Positions 49,713 through 61,300 of a stretch of 64,000 nt of DNA are shown in pieces; the stretch's first letter is position 1; each line of letters begins with the position of its first letter. The stretch covers positions 24,477,795-24,541,794 of the forward strand of contig CM044858.1 in NCBI GenBank assembly GCA_024500155.1. Direction: 5' to 3'. Under the pieces are notes generated by a model, which was not told the origin of the DNA, did no database searches, and saw only the letters and a list, made by a program, of their open reading frames with translations. This DNA comes from Chenopodium formosanum (Eukaryota > Streptophyta > Magnoliopsida > Caryophyllales > Amaranthaceae). The position numbers and the translations under genes are program-made.

Positions 49713-52523
49713 TCATTGGCCTGCAGGCGGCCCTTCCTGGTTCTCCTCGCCATCATCCACGATTTCAACCTCTGGAGCCTCTGGATCTTCAGGCTCAGGT
49801 TGTTCCGTCTCAGCCCAGGCGAGGAAGGACTCCGGCTCTGGCTCACCTTTCTCTCTCAAGTAGATGACCTCGTCTGCATACTTGTGAGCCAGGGCCCAGA
49901 CGCCATAATCCTTTCCAGGATTCAAGGCATCCCAGGCGATCTTCATCATAGCCTCATTATCGGCAGCCATCTCAGCAACCAGACGGTTTTGCTCCGCCTG
50001 GAGGGTTGCTCGAAAATTCTCTTGAGCTTTGGCTGCCGCCTCCTCCATCTTGGCCACTTTGCTCTTCAAATCAGCATTCTCTGAAGAGACTCCTTGAAGA
50101 GCCTGGAGGCTTTCTTGGGCCTTCTGGAGGTTCTCCCTAAGTTTAGGGAGATCCACCTCCGCCTGCTTCTGGGCTGTCTCTGCAGCCTCAGCCTTCTCTT
50201 TGACCGCCTGCAGCTCCGCTTCCAGCTCTTGAATCTTGGCCGCCTGCGTCATTTCTGTTGCTTTAGTTTCAAGTTCGTTAAGTATGGAGGAATGCAAAGC
50301 GACATCAGTGGCAGTGGAGGCGGACTGCTTTGCCCGTCTTACCTCATCCCGTTTGCGGGTGTAGGGACGCTTGAGCCCGTCTACCCGCAGCAAGGCCTGC
50401 AAATTAAACAAGGTTAAGGAGGCAGGCGGAGCATAAAACAGAAAAGTTATTGAAAATGGCTAAGTACATTACCTCAGCCAGAAGGGAAAGGATACGTTCA
50501 AGATTGAACGTCTCAATCCCAGGGATAGCATCCTTATCCCGTTTGCCTACAGCGTCCAGCATGGCCCTGGCATGCCTCTGGACGTCTGGCCAGCGAGGCG
50601 ATTGATCTGCATCACAATCAGCGTCAGACTGAGTTACTAAAGCAGCGCCTATCTGGTTCCGACCGTCTGAGGATGACGTATGCTGGGAGTGTGATTTCAC
50701 TCGCAGCGGCCATCCCAGCTCAGGCGGAGATTCAAAGGGGTTCTTACCTGCAGAGCCGGCCAGGCGGGAGCCGCTGGCAGCCGTTGAGAGCCCCCCGGTT
50801 GCAGGAAGAGGCTGGGCCAAGTCAAGGCCAATGGAGCCTGACACTTGCTCCTTCCTCCCTCCAATCCTCATTTGCCTCCCAGGCGGGGCAGTAGGAGTAG
50901 CAGAGGAGGCGGCCTTCTTGGAGGACTTGCTGGGGTTAGAGACGGGGGTCTCCTCCCTGGCCCGTTTGAGGTTCCTCTCAAACGTCTTGTCCACCTTGCC
51001 TCCCTGAAAAAATTATAACTTAATGTCAGCAGACGGAATGAGGAAACTGTGAAAGTTAACTCACAAAGTAGGTCAGGCGTTACCTTAGCCCTGAGGTCTC
51101 GCGCCTGGGCCTCCGCCAAGTCACGGCGGATCTGCGCTGAAGATCGTCTGGGTGTCTTCTCTTCAGGCAACATGTTTAATGCTTCTTCTGCAAGATCAGA
51201 CGGGAAAGCAGTTAGAACATTATCAAGAAATTCATTTCCGATACAAAAGTACTGCAGACGGAAGTGAGTCAGGCGCATACGTCTATCAAACATGTGCCCT
51301 AGCCCGCAGGCGGCTAGGAAGCACTCGTCCCTGAGCCAGGCGCTCTTGGGGATCCAGTTCTTCGGGACCTTTATTGTTTCCCCGGTTGACAGGGTTGCGT
51401 CTGTGAGGCCGAAGAGATCAGCCTCAATTATCTTTTCAAAATCCTCATCCGGGATTCGAGGAAGGCAGCACTTCTGACCCATAAAGTCGGGCTTCTTATT
51501 GTACAGGCGGAGTTCATAGTTCTCCCGCCTGGTAGGAGCCGTGCACAGGTAGAACCTGTGCTTCCAGCCGTCAAATTTGGAGACCTTATCCAAGGTCATC
51601 ATGTATTGGGGAAACGTGGTCAGAGTGTACCACGCTCTATACCCGCCTGGGGTACGACTGAGATAGTGCATCTTGGCGAATGCTTCCCAGCCGGGGTGAA
51701 CCCCTTGGAATTCGCAGGCGGCAACATACCCCAGAATGTTTGCCCAAGAATTGGGGGTAAGTTGCCAGACTCCGAGGCCGTAGCCTCTCAAGATTGACTT
51801 CACCGCCTGGTGAAGGGGGAAGCGGAGACCCGCCTTGAACGTTGCTTCATAACAGCCGAAGTAGCCGTTTGCATTGCGTTCAGAGTCTTCCCAGGAAATG
51901 GTGCCGTCTGGGGGAGGCACCCTTATACTCCACCCGTCTCCCATTGGGTGGGCCTTCAAGAAATTTTTGAGACCCTTCTCCATAAGGTCAATATCTTTTG
52001 AGGAGACGTGGATTCTAAAGGGGTCATCTTTCTCTTTCCACGTCTTCCTCTCTTCTTCCTCACTATCGTCAAGCGGGGGAAGATCATCACTGCTTTCAGA
52101 AGAGGGGATGTTAAGAATATCTCTCGCCTCCTCCTCTGACAAAGAAATTGAAGCTGAGGCGGCTTCCTCACCGCCTTGGTTATTGTCCTCTTCCCCGCTT
52201 TGGTCACACTCCTCCAAAAAGGAATCAGGGGGAGTTGGGGGGCCGCGCGGAGGGGATCTCTCCGGAGCCGTCTGGTGTCCAGAGCCAGACGTCTCCCCCT
52301 CAGACGTTTGATCGCCTGAGTCATCGCTTCTGTAATTTGGATCTCGTGCCGTCTGCTTAATCCGAGCCATTGTGTCCTGCACAGACGCGCAGATGGTCGG
52401 AATCCAAGCATGAGGGTGGTCCCAACACCCAGAGACGGCACTACCAGTCCTAGACTCAGCCGTCCCTGGTGAACGGCTGGATTCTACCTTAGGTTGTGCC
52501 GTGTGCGTTGGTGATGAATCCAT
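49713..52523 (-). CDS. Antisense spliced gene: gypsy-type-transposon-like protein with coiled coil
   Basis: Three exons on the minus strand, 52523-51084, 51003-50473 and 50396-49713, joined by phase-0 GT-AG introns of 80 and 76 bp, give 480+177+227 = 884 residues. Without splicing, intron 1 shifts the frame and intron 2 contains a stop. Residues 53-165 are Ser/Glu/Asp-rich. About 175-400 form a globular domain (NGYFGCYEATFKAGLRFPLH, LTPNSWANILGY) resembling the plant family named putative gypsy-type transposon (Transposase_28). Residues 658-884 are a Glu/Ala/Lys-rich coiled coil with an acidic tail. Extra antisense genes of this kind are known in Tat-lineage elements; their function is unresolved. 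Met52 (52370) has the better start context (ACAATGGC) and is a likely true start, giving 833 residues that begin MARIKQTAR. No break was seen. Confidence 0.8.
50397..50472 (-). other. Intron 2 of the antisense gene (76 bp)
   Basis: Minus-strand donor GAG|GTAATG and acceptor AATTTGCAG|GCC, phase 0. The unspliced frame hits TAA just before the acceptor, while splicing continues into the long coiled-coil exon. Confidence 0.85.
51004..51083 (-). other. Intron 1 of the antisense gene (80 bp)
   Basis: Minus-strand donor AAG|GTAACG and acceptor TTTTTTCAG|GGAGG, with a T-rich tract before the acceptor. It lies after codon 480 (phase 0). It is AT-rich compared with its exons, and its 80-bp length is not a multiple of three, so retention shifts the frame. 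Confidence 0.85.
52371..52380 (-). promoter_or_regulatory. Start context of Met52 and possible 3' splice site
   Basis: On the minus strand CTGTGCAG precedes GACACAATGG. ACAATGGC (A at -3, G at +4) is close to the plant optimum, whereas the upstream ATG at 52523 has T at -3. CTGTGCAG could also be a 3' splice site ending a leader intron, which would make 52370 the first ATG of the mRNA. RNA evidence is needed to decide. Confidence 0.45.
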
Positions 52524-52891
52524 TTATTGCAAGGAATATATACAAACGGAAAAATGAAAAAAGAGCTGAAAGAGTCAGAGACGGTACCTTTAGATTTGAT
52601 ATCTGAAGGTAGACGGTTCCGCCTGTGTTGGTGCGGCTGAGTTCTTCGAATTTGCGCCTGACTCAGACAGATGACTTCTGTTCTCTCTTTCAAGATTCTA
52701 AGTTAACTCTGAAATTTTGGCAAGGCGTAGCAAAATTATGAGGGTCAAACGGCTATATAAAGAGGGTAAATGAAGGGGTACTCCCGTAATTTACCCAGAA
52801 GGTGAGCAGTAGTTTTTTGGCGGTAAATTTACCATCATTCAGCGAGTGACATGTGTCACAGATGCCACGCGGATTGCCACGTCACATCTGT
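52524..52891. promoter_or_regulatory. Upstream region of antisense gene, next to the 3' LTR
   Basis: Contains no supported gene. A TATATAAAG box (52754-52762 on +) reads TTTATATAG on the minus strand, about 230 bp before the first antisense ATG, so it could serve antisense or sense transcription. GGTAAATTTACC at 52822-52833 is a perfect 12-bp palindrome. TCACAGATG (52856-52864) pairs with CATCTGTGA (52885-52893), a hairpin touching the polypurine tract. Confidence 0.5.
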
Positions 52892-52901
52892 GAGGGGCAA
52901 A
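52892..52901 (+). other. Polypurine tract
   Basis: GAGGGGCAAA directly precedes the 3' LTR, where plus-strand DNA priming is expected. One C interrupts the purines. Confidence 0.75.
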
Positions 52902-53397
52902 TGTTTAGGGTATTTTTACCCCGCCATGTGGCCTAATCGGAGGGCGACACGTGTCAGCCCAAGGATAGTCCAAAGTGGACCATTCCCCGCTTGACACGTG
53001 TCATCCCAGATATTTGGGAAAATGTCGGCCTTCAGGCCCAAATCCCGAGAAAGCCGTAGAACAGCGCAGCCCACCAATGATTAGGGTTTGATACCCTAAT
53101 CAGGGCGCAATTCCCAAGGACCCTATAAATAGGGAGATTCCCCCCTTTTTTTGGGAACAGGTTCAGATTTTTAAGGTATTCATTGCAAACCGTCCCTTTG
53201 ATAGAGACAACTGAGCTTGGAATCCAAGCAGATCCCCACCTTAATTTCCGCACCTTTTACTCTACTTCAAGTTACTAACTTGAGCGTTGGAGGCGGAGCA
53301 CCATCCAACCGGTGTCTCCGTTAATTTTGCAGGTACAGAGTCGGCAGGATCAGTCTTCGAGTTGTAACTCTCCCGAGGGACAAAAAACCCCAAAACA
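52902..53397 (+). repeat. 3' long terminal repeat (496 bp)
   Basis: Same length and ends as the 5' LTR. Seven differences were counted: six transitions and one T/A transversion, two of them adjacent (TAATTTGGG versus TAATCAGGG). TATA box at 53124. Its promoter could read outward into the right satellite arm. Confidence 0.96.
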
Positions 53398-53402
53398 GAA
53401 TG
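53398..53402. repeat. Target-site duplication, right copy (GAATG)
   Basis: Identical to 42934-42938. The satellite monomer interrupted at GAATG resumes here as TGTTTAACTTTAATTTG. Confidence 0.95.
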
Positions 53403-55370
53403 TGTTTAACTTTAATTTGTCTCAATTAGCTTTGTTCAAATTGTTTGACTTTCATTAAATTCAATTAGCATTGTGGAATGCAATTGACTTTCATTTGATT
53501 CAAAAAGCTTTGTTTGAATGTATTTGACTTTCATTTGATTCTAAAAGCTTTGTTGAAAGTGTTTGACTTTCATTTGACTCAATTAGCTTAGTTGAATGCA
53601 TTTGACTTTCATTTTATTCAAAATGCTTTGTTTGAATGTGTTTGACTTTTGTTTGACTCAATTAGCTTTGATGATTGTGTTTGACTTTCATTTGACTCAA
53701 TTTGCATTATGGAATGTAATTGACTTTCATTTGATTCAAAAAGCTTTATTTGAATGCATTTGACTTTCATTTGATTCAAAAAGCTTTGTTTGAATGTGTT
53801 TGACTTTCGTTTGACTCAATTAGCTTTGTTGATTGTGTTTGTCTTTCATTTGACTCAATTTGCATTATGGAATTCAATTGACTTTCATTTGACTCAATTA
53901 GCTTTGATGAATGTATTTGACTTTCATTTGATTCTAAAAGCTTTGCTGAAAGTGTTTGACTTTCATTTGACTCAATTAGCTTTGTTGAATGCATTTGACT
54001 TTCATTTGATTCAAAAAGCTTTGTTTGAATGTGTTTGACTTTCATTTGACTCAATTAGCTTTGTTGAATGTGTTTGACTTTCATTTGACTCTATTAGCAT
54101 TGTGGAATGCAATTGACTTTCATTTGACTCAAAAAGCTTTGTTTGAATGTATTTGACTTTCATTTGATTCTAAAAGCTTTGTTGAAAGTGTTTGACTTTC
54201 ATTTGACTCAATTAGCTTAGTTGAATGCATTTGACTTTCATTTTATTCAAAATGCTTTGTTTGAATGTGTTTGACTTTTGTTTGACTCAATTAGCTTTGT
54301 TGATTGTGTTTGACTTTCATTTGACTCAATTTGCATTATGGAATGCAATTGACTTTCATTTGATTCAAAAAGCTTTGTTTGAATGCATTTGACTTTCATT
54401 TGATTCAAAAAGCTTTGTTTGAATGTGTTTGACTTTCGTTTGACTCAATTAGCTTTGTTGATTGTGTTTGACTTTCATTTGACTCAATTTGCATTATGGA
54501 ATGCAATTGACTTTCATTTGATTCAAAAAGCTTTGTTTGAATGTATTTGACTTTCATTTGATTCTAAAAGCTTTGTTGAAAGTGTTTGACTTTCATTTGA
54601 CTCAATTAGCTTTGTTGAATGCATTTGACTTTCATTTGATTCAAAAAGCTTTGTTTGAATGTGTTTGACTTTCATTTGACTCAATTAGCTTTATTGAATA
54701 TGTTTGACTTTCATTTGACTCTATTAGCATTGTTGAATGCAATTGACTTTCATTTGATTCAAAAAGCTTTGTTTGAATGTATTTGACTTTCATTTGATTC
54801 TAAAAGCTTTGTTGAAAGTGTTTGACTTTCATTTGACTCAATCAGCTTTGTTTGAATGTGTTTCACTTTCATTTGACTCAATTAGCTTTGTTGAATGTGT
54901 TTAACTTTCATTTGACTCAATTTGCATTATGGAATTCAATTGACTTTAATTTTACTCAAAAAGCTTTGTTTGAATGTATTTGACTTTGATTTGATTCTAA
55001 AAGCTTTGTTGAAAGTGTTTGACTTTCATTTGACTTAATTAGCTTTGTTGAATGTGTTTTACTTTCATTTGACTCAATTAGCATTTTGGAATGCAATTGA
55101 CTTTCATTTGATTTAAAAAGCTTAGTTTGAATGTATTTGACTTTCATTTGATTCTAAAAGCTTTGTTGAAAGTGTTTGACTTTCATTTGACTCAATTAGC
55201 TTATTTGAATGCATTTGACTTTCATTTGATTCAAAAAGCTTTGTTTGAATGTGTTTGACTTTCGTTTGACTCAATTAGCTTTGTTGATTGTGTTTGCCTT
55301 TCATTTGACTCAATTAGCATTGTGGAATGCAATTGACTTTCATTTGATTCAAAAAACTTTATTTAAGGGT

Positions 55371-58260
55371 GCTTAACTTTCATTTGACTCAATTAGCTTT
55401 GGCGAATATTTTTAACTTTCATTTGACTCATTTAGCATTGTGGAATACAATTTACTTTCATTTGATTCAGAAAGCTTTGTTTGAATGTATTTGACTTTTA
55501 TTTGATTCTAAAAGCTTTGTTGAAAGTGTTTGGCTTTCATTTGACTCAATTAGCTTTGTTGAATGCATTTGACTTGCATTTAATTCAAAAAGCTTTGTTT
55601 GAATATGTTTAACTTTAATTTGACTCAATTAGCTTTGATGAATGTGTTTGACTTTCATTTGACTCAATTAGCATTGTGGAATGCAATTGACTTTCATTTG
55701 ATTCAAAATGCTTAGTTTGAATGTATTAGACTTTCATTTGATTCTAAAGGCTTTGTTGAAGGTGTTTGACTTTCATTTTACTCAATTAGCTTTGTTGAAT
55801 GCATTTGACTTTCATTTGATTCAAAAAGCTATGTTTGAAAGTGTTTGACTTTCATTTGACTCAAGTAGCTTTGTTGAATGTGTTTGACTTTCATTTGACT
55901 CAATTAACTTTGTTGAATGCATTTGACTTTCATTTGATTCAAAAAGCTTTAATTATGGGTGCTTAACTTTCATTTGACTCAATTAGCTTTGGCGAATATT
56001 TTTAACTTTCATTTGACTCATTTAGCATTGTGGAATACAATTTACTTTCATTTGATTCAGAAAGCTTTGTTTGAATGTATTTGACTTTTATTTGATTCTA
56101 AAAGCTTTGTTGAAAGTGTTTGACTTTCATTTGACTTAATTAGCTTTGTTGAATGCATTTGACTTGCATTTAATTCAAAAAGCTTTGTTTGAATATGTTT
56201 AACTTTAATTTGACTCAATTAGCTTTGATGAATGTGTTTGACTTTCATTTGACTCAATTAGCATTGTGGAATGCAATTGACTTTCATTTGATTCAAAATG
56301 CTTTGTTTGAATGAATTTGACTTTCATTTGATTCTAAAAGCTTGTTGAATGTGCTTGACTTTCATTTGACTCAATTAACTTTGTTGAACGCATTTGACTT
56401 TCATTTGATTCAAAAAGCTTTGTTTGAATGTGCTTAACTTTCATTTGACTCAATTAGCTTTGGTGAATGTTTTTAACTTTCATTTGACACATTTAGCATT
56501 GTGGAATGCAATTTACTTTCATTTGATTCAAAAAGCTTTGTTTGAATGTATTTGACTTTTATTTGATTATAAAAGCTTTGTTGAAAGTGTTTGACTTTAA
56601 TTTGACTCAATTAGCTTTGTTGAATGCATTTGACTTTCATTTGATTCAAAACGCTTTGTTTAAATGTGTTTGACTTTCATTTGACTCAATTAGCTTTGTA
56701 GAATGTGTTTGACTTTCATTTGACTCATTTAGCATTGTGGAATGAAATTTACTTTCATTTTATTCAAAAAGCTTTGTTTGAATGTATTTGACTTTCATTT
56801 GATTCTAAAAGTTCTATTGAAAGTGTTTGACTTTCATTTGACTCAATTAGCTTTGTTGAATGCAATTGACTTTAATTTGATTCAAAAAGCTTTGTTTGAA
56901 TGTGTTTGACTTTCATTTGACTCAATCAGCTTTGTTGAATGCATTTGACTTTCATTTGATTCAAAAAGCTTTGTTTGAATGTCATTGACTTTCATTTGAT
57001 TCTAAAAGTTCTGTTGAAAGTGTTTGACTTTCATTTGACTCAATTAGCTTTGTTGAATGCAATTGACTTTCATTTGATTCTAAAAGCTTGTTGAATGTGC
57101 TTGACTTTCATTTGACTCAATTAACTTTGTTAAACGCATTTGACTTTCATTTGATTCAAAAAGCTTTGTTTGAATGTGCTTAACTTTCATTTGACTCAAT
57201 TAGCTTTGGTGAATGTTTTTAACTTTCATTTGACACATTTAGCATTGTGGAATGCAATTTACTTTCATTTGATTCAAAAAGCTTTGTTTGAATGTATTTG
57301 ACTTTTATTTGATTATAAAAGCTTTGTTGAAAGTGTTTGACTTTAATTTGACTCAATTAGCTTTGTTGAATGCATTTGACTTTCATTTGATTCAAAAAGC
57401 TTTGTTTAAATGTGTTTGACTTTCATTTGACTCAAGTAGCTTTGTTGAATGTGTTTGACTTTCATTTGACTCAATTAGCATTGTGGAATGCAATTGACTT
57501 TCATTGGATTCAAAATGCTTTGTTTGAATGTATTTGACTTTAATTTGATTCTAAAAGCTTTGTTGAATGTGTTTGACTTTCATTTGACTCAGTTAACTTT
57601 GTTGAATGCATTTGACTTTCATTTGATTCAAAAAGCTTTGTTTGAATGTGCTTAACTTTCGTTTGACTCAATTAGCTTTGGTGAATGTTTTTAACTTTCA
57701 TTTAACACATTTAGCATTGTGGAATGCAATTTACTTTCATTTGATTCAAAAAGCTTTGTTTGAATGTATTTGGCTTTTATTTGATTATAAAAGCTTTGTT
57801 GCAAGTGTTTGACTTTAATTTGACTCAATTAGCTTTGTTGAATGCATTTGACTTTCATTTCATTCAAAAAGCTTTGTTTGAATGTGTATCACTTTCATTT
57901 GACTCAATTAGCTGTGTTGAATGTGTTTAACTTTCATTTGACTCATTTAGCATTGTGGAATGAAATTTACTTTCATTTTATTCAAAAAGCTTTGTTTGAA
58001 TGTATTTGACTTTCATTTGATTCTAAAAGTTTTGTTGAAAGTGTTTGACTTTCATTTGACTCAATTAGCTTTGTTGAATGCAATTGACTTTCATTTGATT
58101 CAAAAAGCTTTGTTTGAATGTGTTTGACTTTAATTTGACTCAATTAGCTTTGTTGAATGCATTTGACTTTCATTTGATTCAAAATGCTTTGTTTTAATGT
58201 GTTTGACTTTCATTTGACTCAATTAGCTTTGTTAAATGTTTTTTACTTTAATTTGACTCA
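55371..58260. repeat. Diverged superrepeats in the right arm (600 and 746 bp)
   Basis: GCTTAACTTTCATTTGAC followed by GGCGAATATTTTTAAC occurs at 55371 and 55971 (offset 600 bp), and a related form near 63600. A monomer cut short by one T-G pair (AAAAGCTTGTTGAATGTGC) occurs at 56341 and 57087 (offset 746 bp). A block starting CTTAACTTTCGTTTGAC at 57651 recurs at 60283 (offset 2632 bp). Confidence 0.7.
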
Positions 58261-58369
58261 ACTAGCTTTGTTGAATGCATTTGACTTTCATTTGATTCGA
58301 AAAGCTTTGTTTGAATGTGTTTGACTTTCATTTGACTCAATGAACTTTGTTGAATGTGTTTGACTTTCA

Positions 58370-61300
58370 TTTGATTCTACTAGCATTATAGATTGCAATT
58401 GACTTTCATTTGATTCAAAAAGCTTTGTTTGAATGTATTTGACTTTCGTTTGATTCTAAAAGCTTTGTTGAAAGTGTTTGACTTTCATTTGACTCAATTA
58501 GCTTTGTTGAATGTATTTGAATTTCATTTGATTCAAAAAGCTTTGTTTGAATGTGTTTGACTTTCATTTGACTCAACTAGCTTTGTTGAATGTGTTTGAC
58601 TTTCATTTGACTAAATTAGAATTGTGGAATGCAATTGACTTTCATTTGATTCAAAAAGCTTTGTTTAAATGTATTTTACTTTCATTTGATTATAAAAGCT
58701 TTGTTGAAAGTGTTTGAATTTCATTTGACTCAATTAGCTTTGTTGAATGCATTTGACTTTCATTTGATTCAAAAAGCTTTGTTTGAATGTGTTTGACTTT
58801 CATTTAACTCATTTAGCTTTGTTGAATGTGTTTCACATTCATTTGACTCAATTAGCATTGCGGAATGCAATTGACTTTCATTTGATTCAAAAAGCTTTGT
58901 TTGAATGTATTTGACTTTCATTTGATTCTAAAATCTTTATTGAAAGTGTTTGACTTTCATTTGACTCAATTAGCTTTGTTGAATGCATTTGACTTTCATT
59001 TGATTCTAAAAGATTTGTTAGAAGTGTTTGACTTTCATTTGACTCAATTAGCTTTGTTGAATGCATTTGACTTTCATTAGATTCTAAAAGCTTTGTTGTA
59101 AGTGTTTGACTTTAATTTGACTCACTTAGCTTTGTTGAATGTGTTTGACTTTCATTTGACTCAATTAGCATTGTGAAATGCAATAGACTTTCATTTGATT
59201 CAAAAAGCTTTGTTTGAATGTATTTGAATTTCATTTGATTCTAAAAGCTTTGTTGAATGTGTTTGACTTTCATTTGACTCAATTAGTATTGTGGAATGCA
59301 ACTGACTTTCATTGGATTCAAAAAGCATTGTTTGAATGTATTTGACTTTCATTTGATTCTAAAAGCTTTGTTGAACGTGTTTGACTTTCATTTGACTCAA
59401 TTAGCATTTTGGAAGGCAATTGACTTTCATTTCATTCAAAAAGCTTAGTTTTAATGTATTTGACTTTCATTTGATTCTAAAAGCTTTGTTGAATGCGTTT
59501 GACTTTCATTTGACTTAATTAGCTTTGTTGAATGCATTTGACTTTCATTTCATTCAAAAAGCTTTGTTTGAATGTGTTTGACTTTCATTTGACTCAATTA
59601 GCTTTGTTGAATGTGTTTGACTTTCATTTGACGCAATTAGAATTGTGTAATGCAATTGACTTTCATTTGATTCAAAAAGCTTTGTTTGAACGTATTTGAC
59701 TTTCATTTGATTTTAAAAGCTTTGTTGAAAGTGCTTGACTTTCATTTAACTCAATTACCTTTGTTGAATGCATTTGCCTTTCATTTTATTCAAAAAGCTT
59801 TGTTTCAATGTGTTTGACTTTCATTTGACTCAATTAGCTTTGTTGAATGTGTTTGACTTTCATTTGACTCAATTAGCATTGTTGATTGCAATTGACTTTC
59901 ATTTAATTCAAAAAGCTTTGTTTGAATGTTTTAGACTTTCATTTGATTCTAAAAGCTTTGTTAAAAGTGTTTGACTTTAATTTTACTCCATTAGCTTTTT
60001 TGAATGCATTTGACTTTCATTTGATTCAAAAGCTATGTTTGAAAGTGTTTGACTTTCACTTGACTCAAGTAGCTTTGTTGAATGTGTTTGACTTTCATTT
60101 GACTCAATTAGCATTTTGGAATGCAATTGACTTTCATTTGATTCAAAATGCTTTGTTTGAATGTATTTGACTTTAATTTGATTCTAAAAGCTTTGTTGAA
60201 TGTGTTTGACTTTCATTTGACTCAATTAACTTTGTTGAATGCATTTGACACCATTTGATTCAAAAAGCTTTGTTTGAATGTGCTTAACTTTCGTTTGACT
60301 CAATTAGCTTTGGTGAATGTTTTTAACTTTCATTTAACACATTTAGCATTGTGGAATGCAATTTACTTTCATTTGATTCAAAAAGCTTTGTTTGAATGTA
60401 TTTGGCTTTTATTTGATTATAAAAGCTTTGTTGAAAGTGTTTGACTTTAATTAGCTTTGTTGAATGCATTTGACTTTCATTTGATTCAAAAAGCTTTGTT
60501 TGAATGTGTATGACTTTCATTTGACTCAATTAGCTTTGTTGAATGTGTTTGACTTTCATTTGACTCATTTAGCATTGTGGAATGAAATTTACTTTCATTT
60601 TATTCAAACAACTTTGTTGAATGTGTTTGACTTTCATTTGACTCATTTAGCATTGTGGAATGAAATTTACTTTCATTTTATTCAAAAAGCTTTGTTTGAA
60701 TGTATTTGACTTTCATTTGATTCTAAAAGTTTTGTTGAAAGTGTTTGACTTTCATTTGACTCAATTAGCTTTGTTGAATGCAATTGACTTTCATTTGATT
60801 CAAAAAGCTTTGTTTGAATGTGTTTGACTTTAATTTGACTCAATTAGCTTTGTAGAATGCATTTGACTTTCATTTGATTCAAAATGCTTTGTACTTTCAT
60901 TTGACTCAATTAGCTTTGTTAAATGTTTTTTACTTTAATTTGACTCAACTAGCATTGTGGAATGCAATTGACTTTCATTTGATTCAAAAAGCTTTGTAAG
61001 AATGTAATTGACTTTCATTTGATTCTAAAATCTTTGTTGAAAGTGTTTGACTTTCATTTGACTTTATTAGCTTTGTTGAATGCATTTGACATTCATTTGA
61101 TTCAAAAAGCTTTGTTTGAATGTGTTTGACTTTCATTTGACTCAATGAACTTTGTTGAATGTGTTTGACTTTCATTTGATTCTACTAGCATTGTAGATTG
61201 CAATTGACTTTCATTTGATTCAAAAAGCTTTGTTTGAATGTATTTGACTTTCGTTTGATTCTAAAAGCTTTGTTGAATGTATTTGAATTTCATTTGATTC

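Larger units (their letters stand above)
42939..53397 (+). mobile_element. Ty3/gypsy LTR retrotransposon, Tat-like lineage, RT-deleted
   Basis: 10,459-bp element bounded by two 496-bp LTRs with TG...CA ends and a perfect 5-bp target duplication. Order: LTR, primer-binding site, gag-protease, broken pol (RNase H-integrase; RNase H before integrase defines Ty3/gypsy), non-coding region with minisatellite, antisense spliced gene, polypurine tract, LTR. A Tat-like lineage is inferred from four features: a plant RNase H after a lost RT-RNase H block, no chromodomain after the integrase, repeat-rich DNA between pol and the 3' LTR, and an antisense extra gene, known from Tat elements such as Retand and Grande. 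The LTRs differ at 7 of 496 sites (about 1.4%), suggesting roughly 0.5-1 million years at common plant rates. It lacks reverse transcriptase, so it is non-autonomous. Confidence 0.95.

Noticed and set aside
49647..50084. 145-codon plus-strand frame after the minisatellite
   Set aside because: It is the complement of the antisense coiled-coil exon, and Leu-rich as expected from that.
51188..51252. Third intron in the antisense gene (65 bp, GTACTT...TTGCAG)
   Set aside because: The donor is weak and removal of 65 bp would break a frame that is otherwise open and family-like, so it is read as exon.
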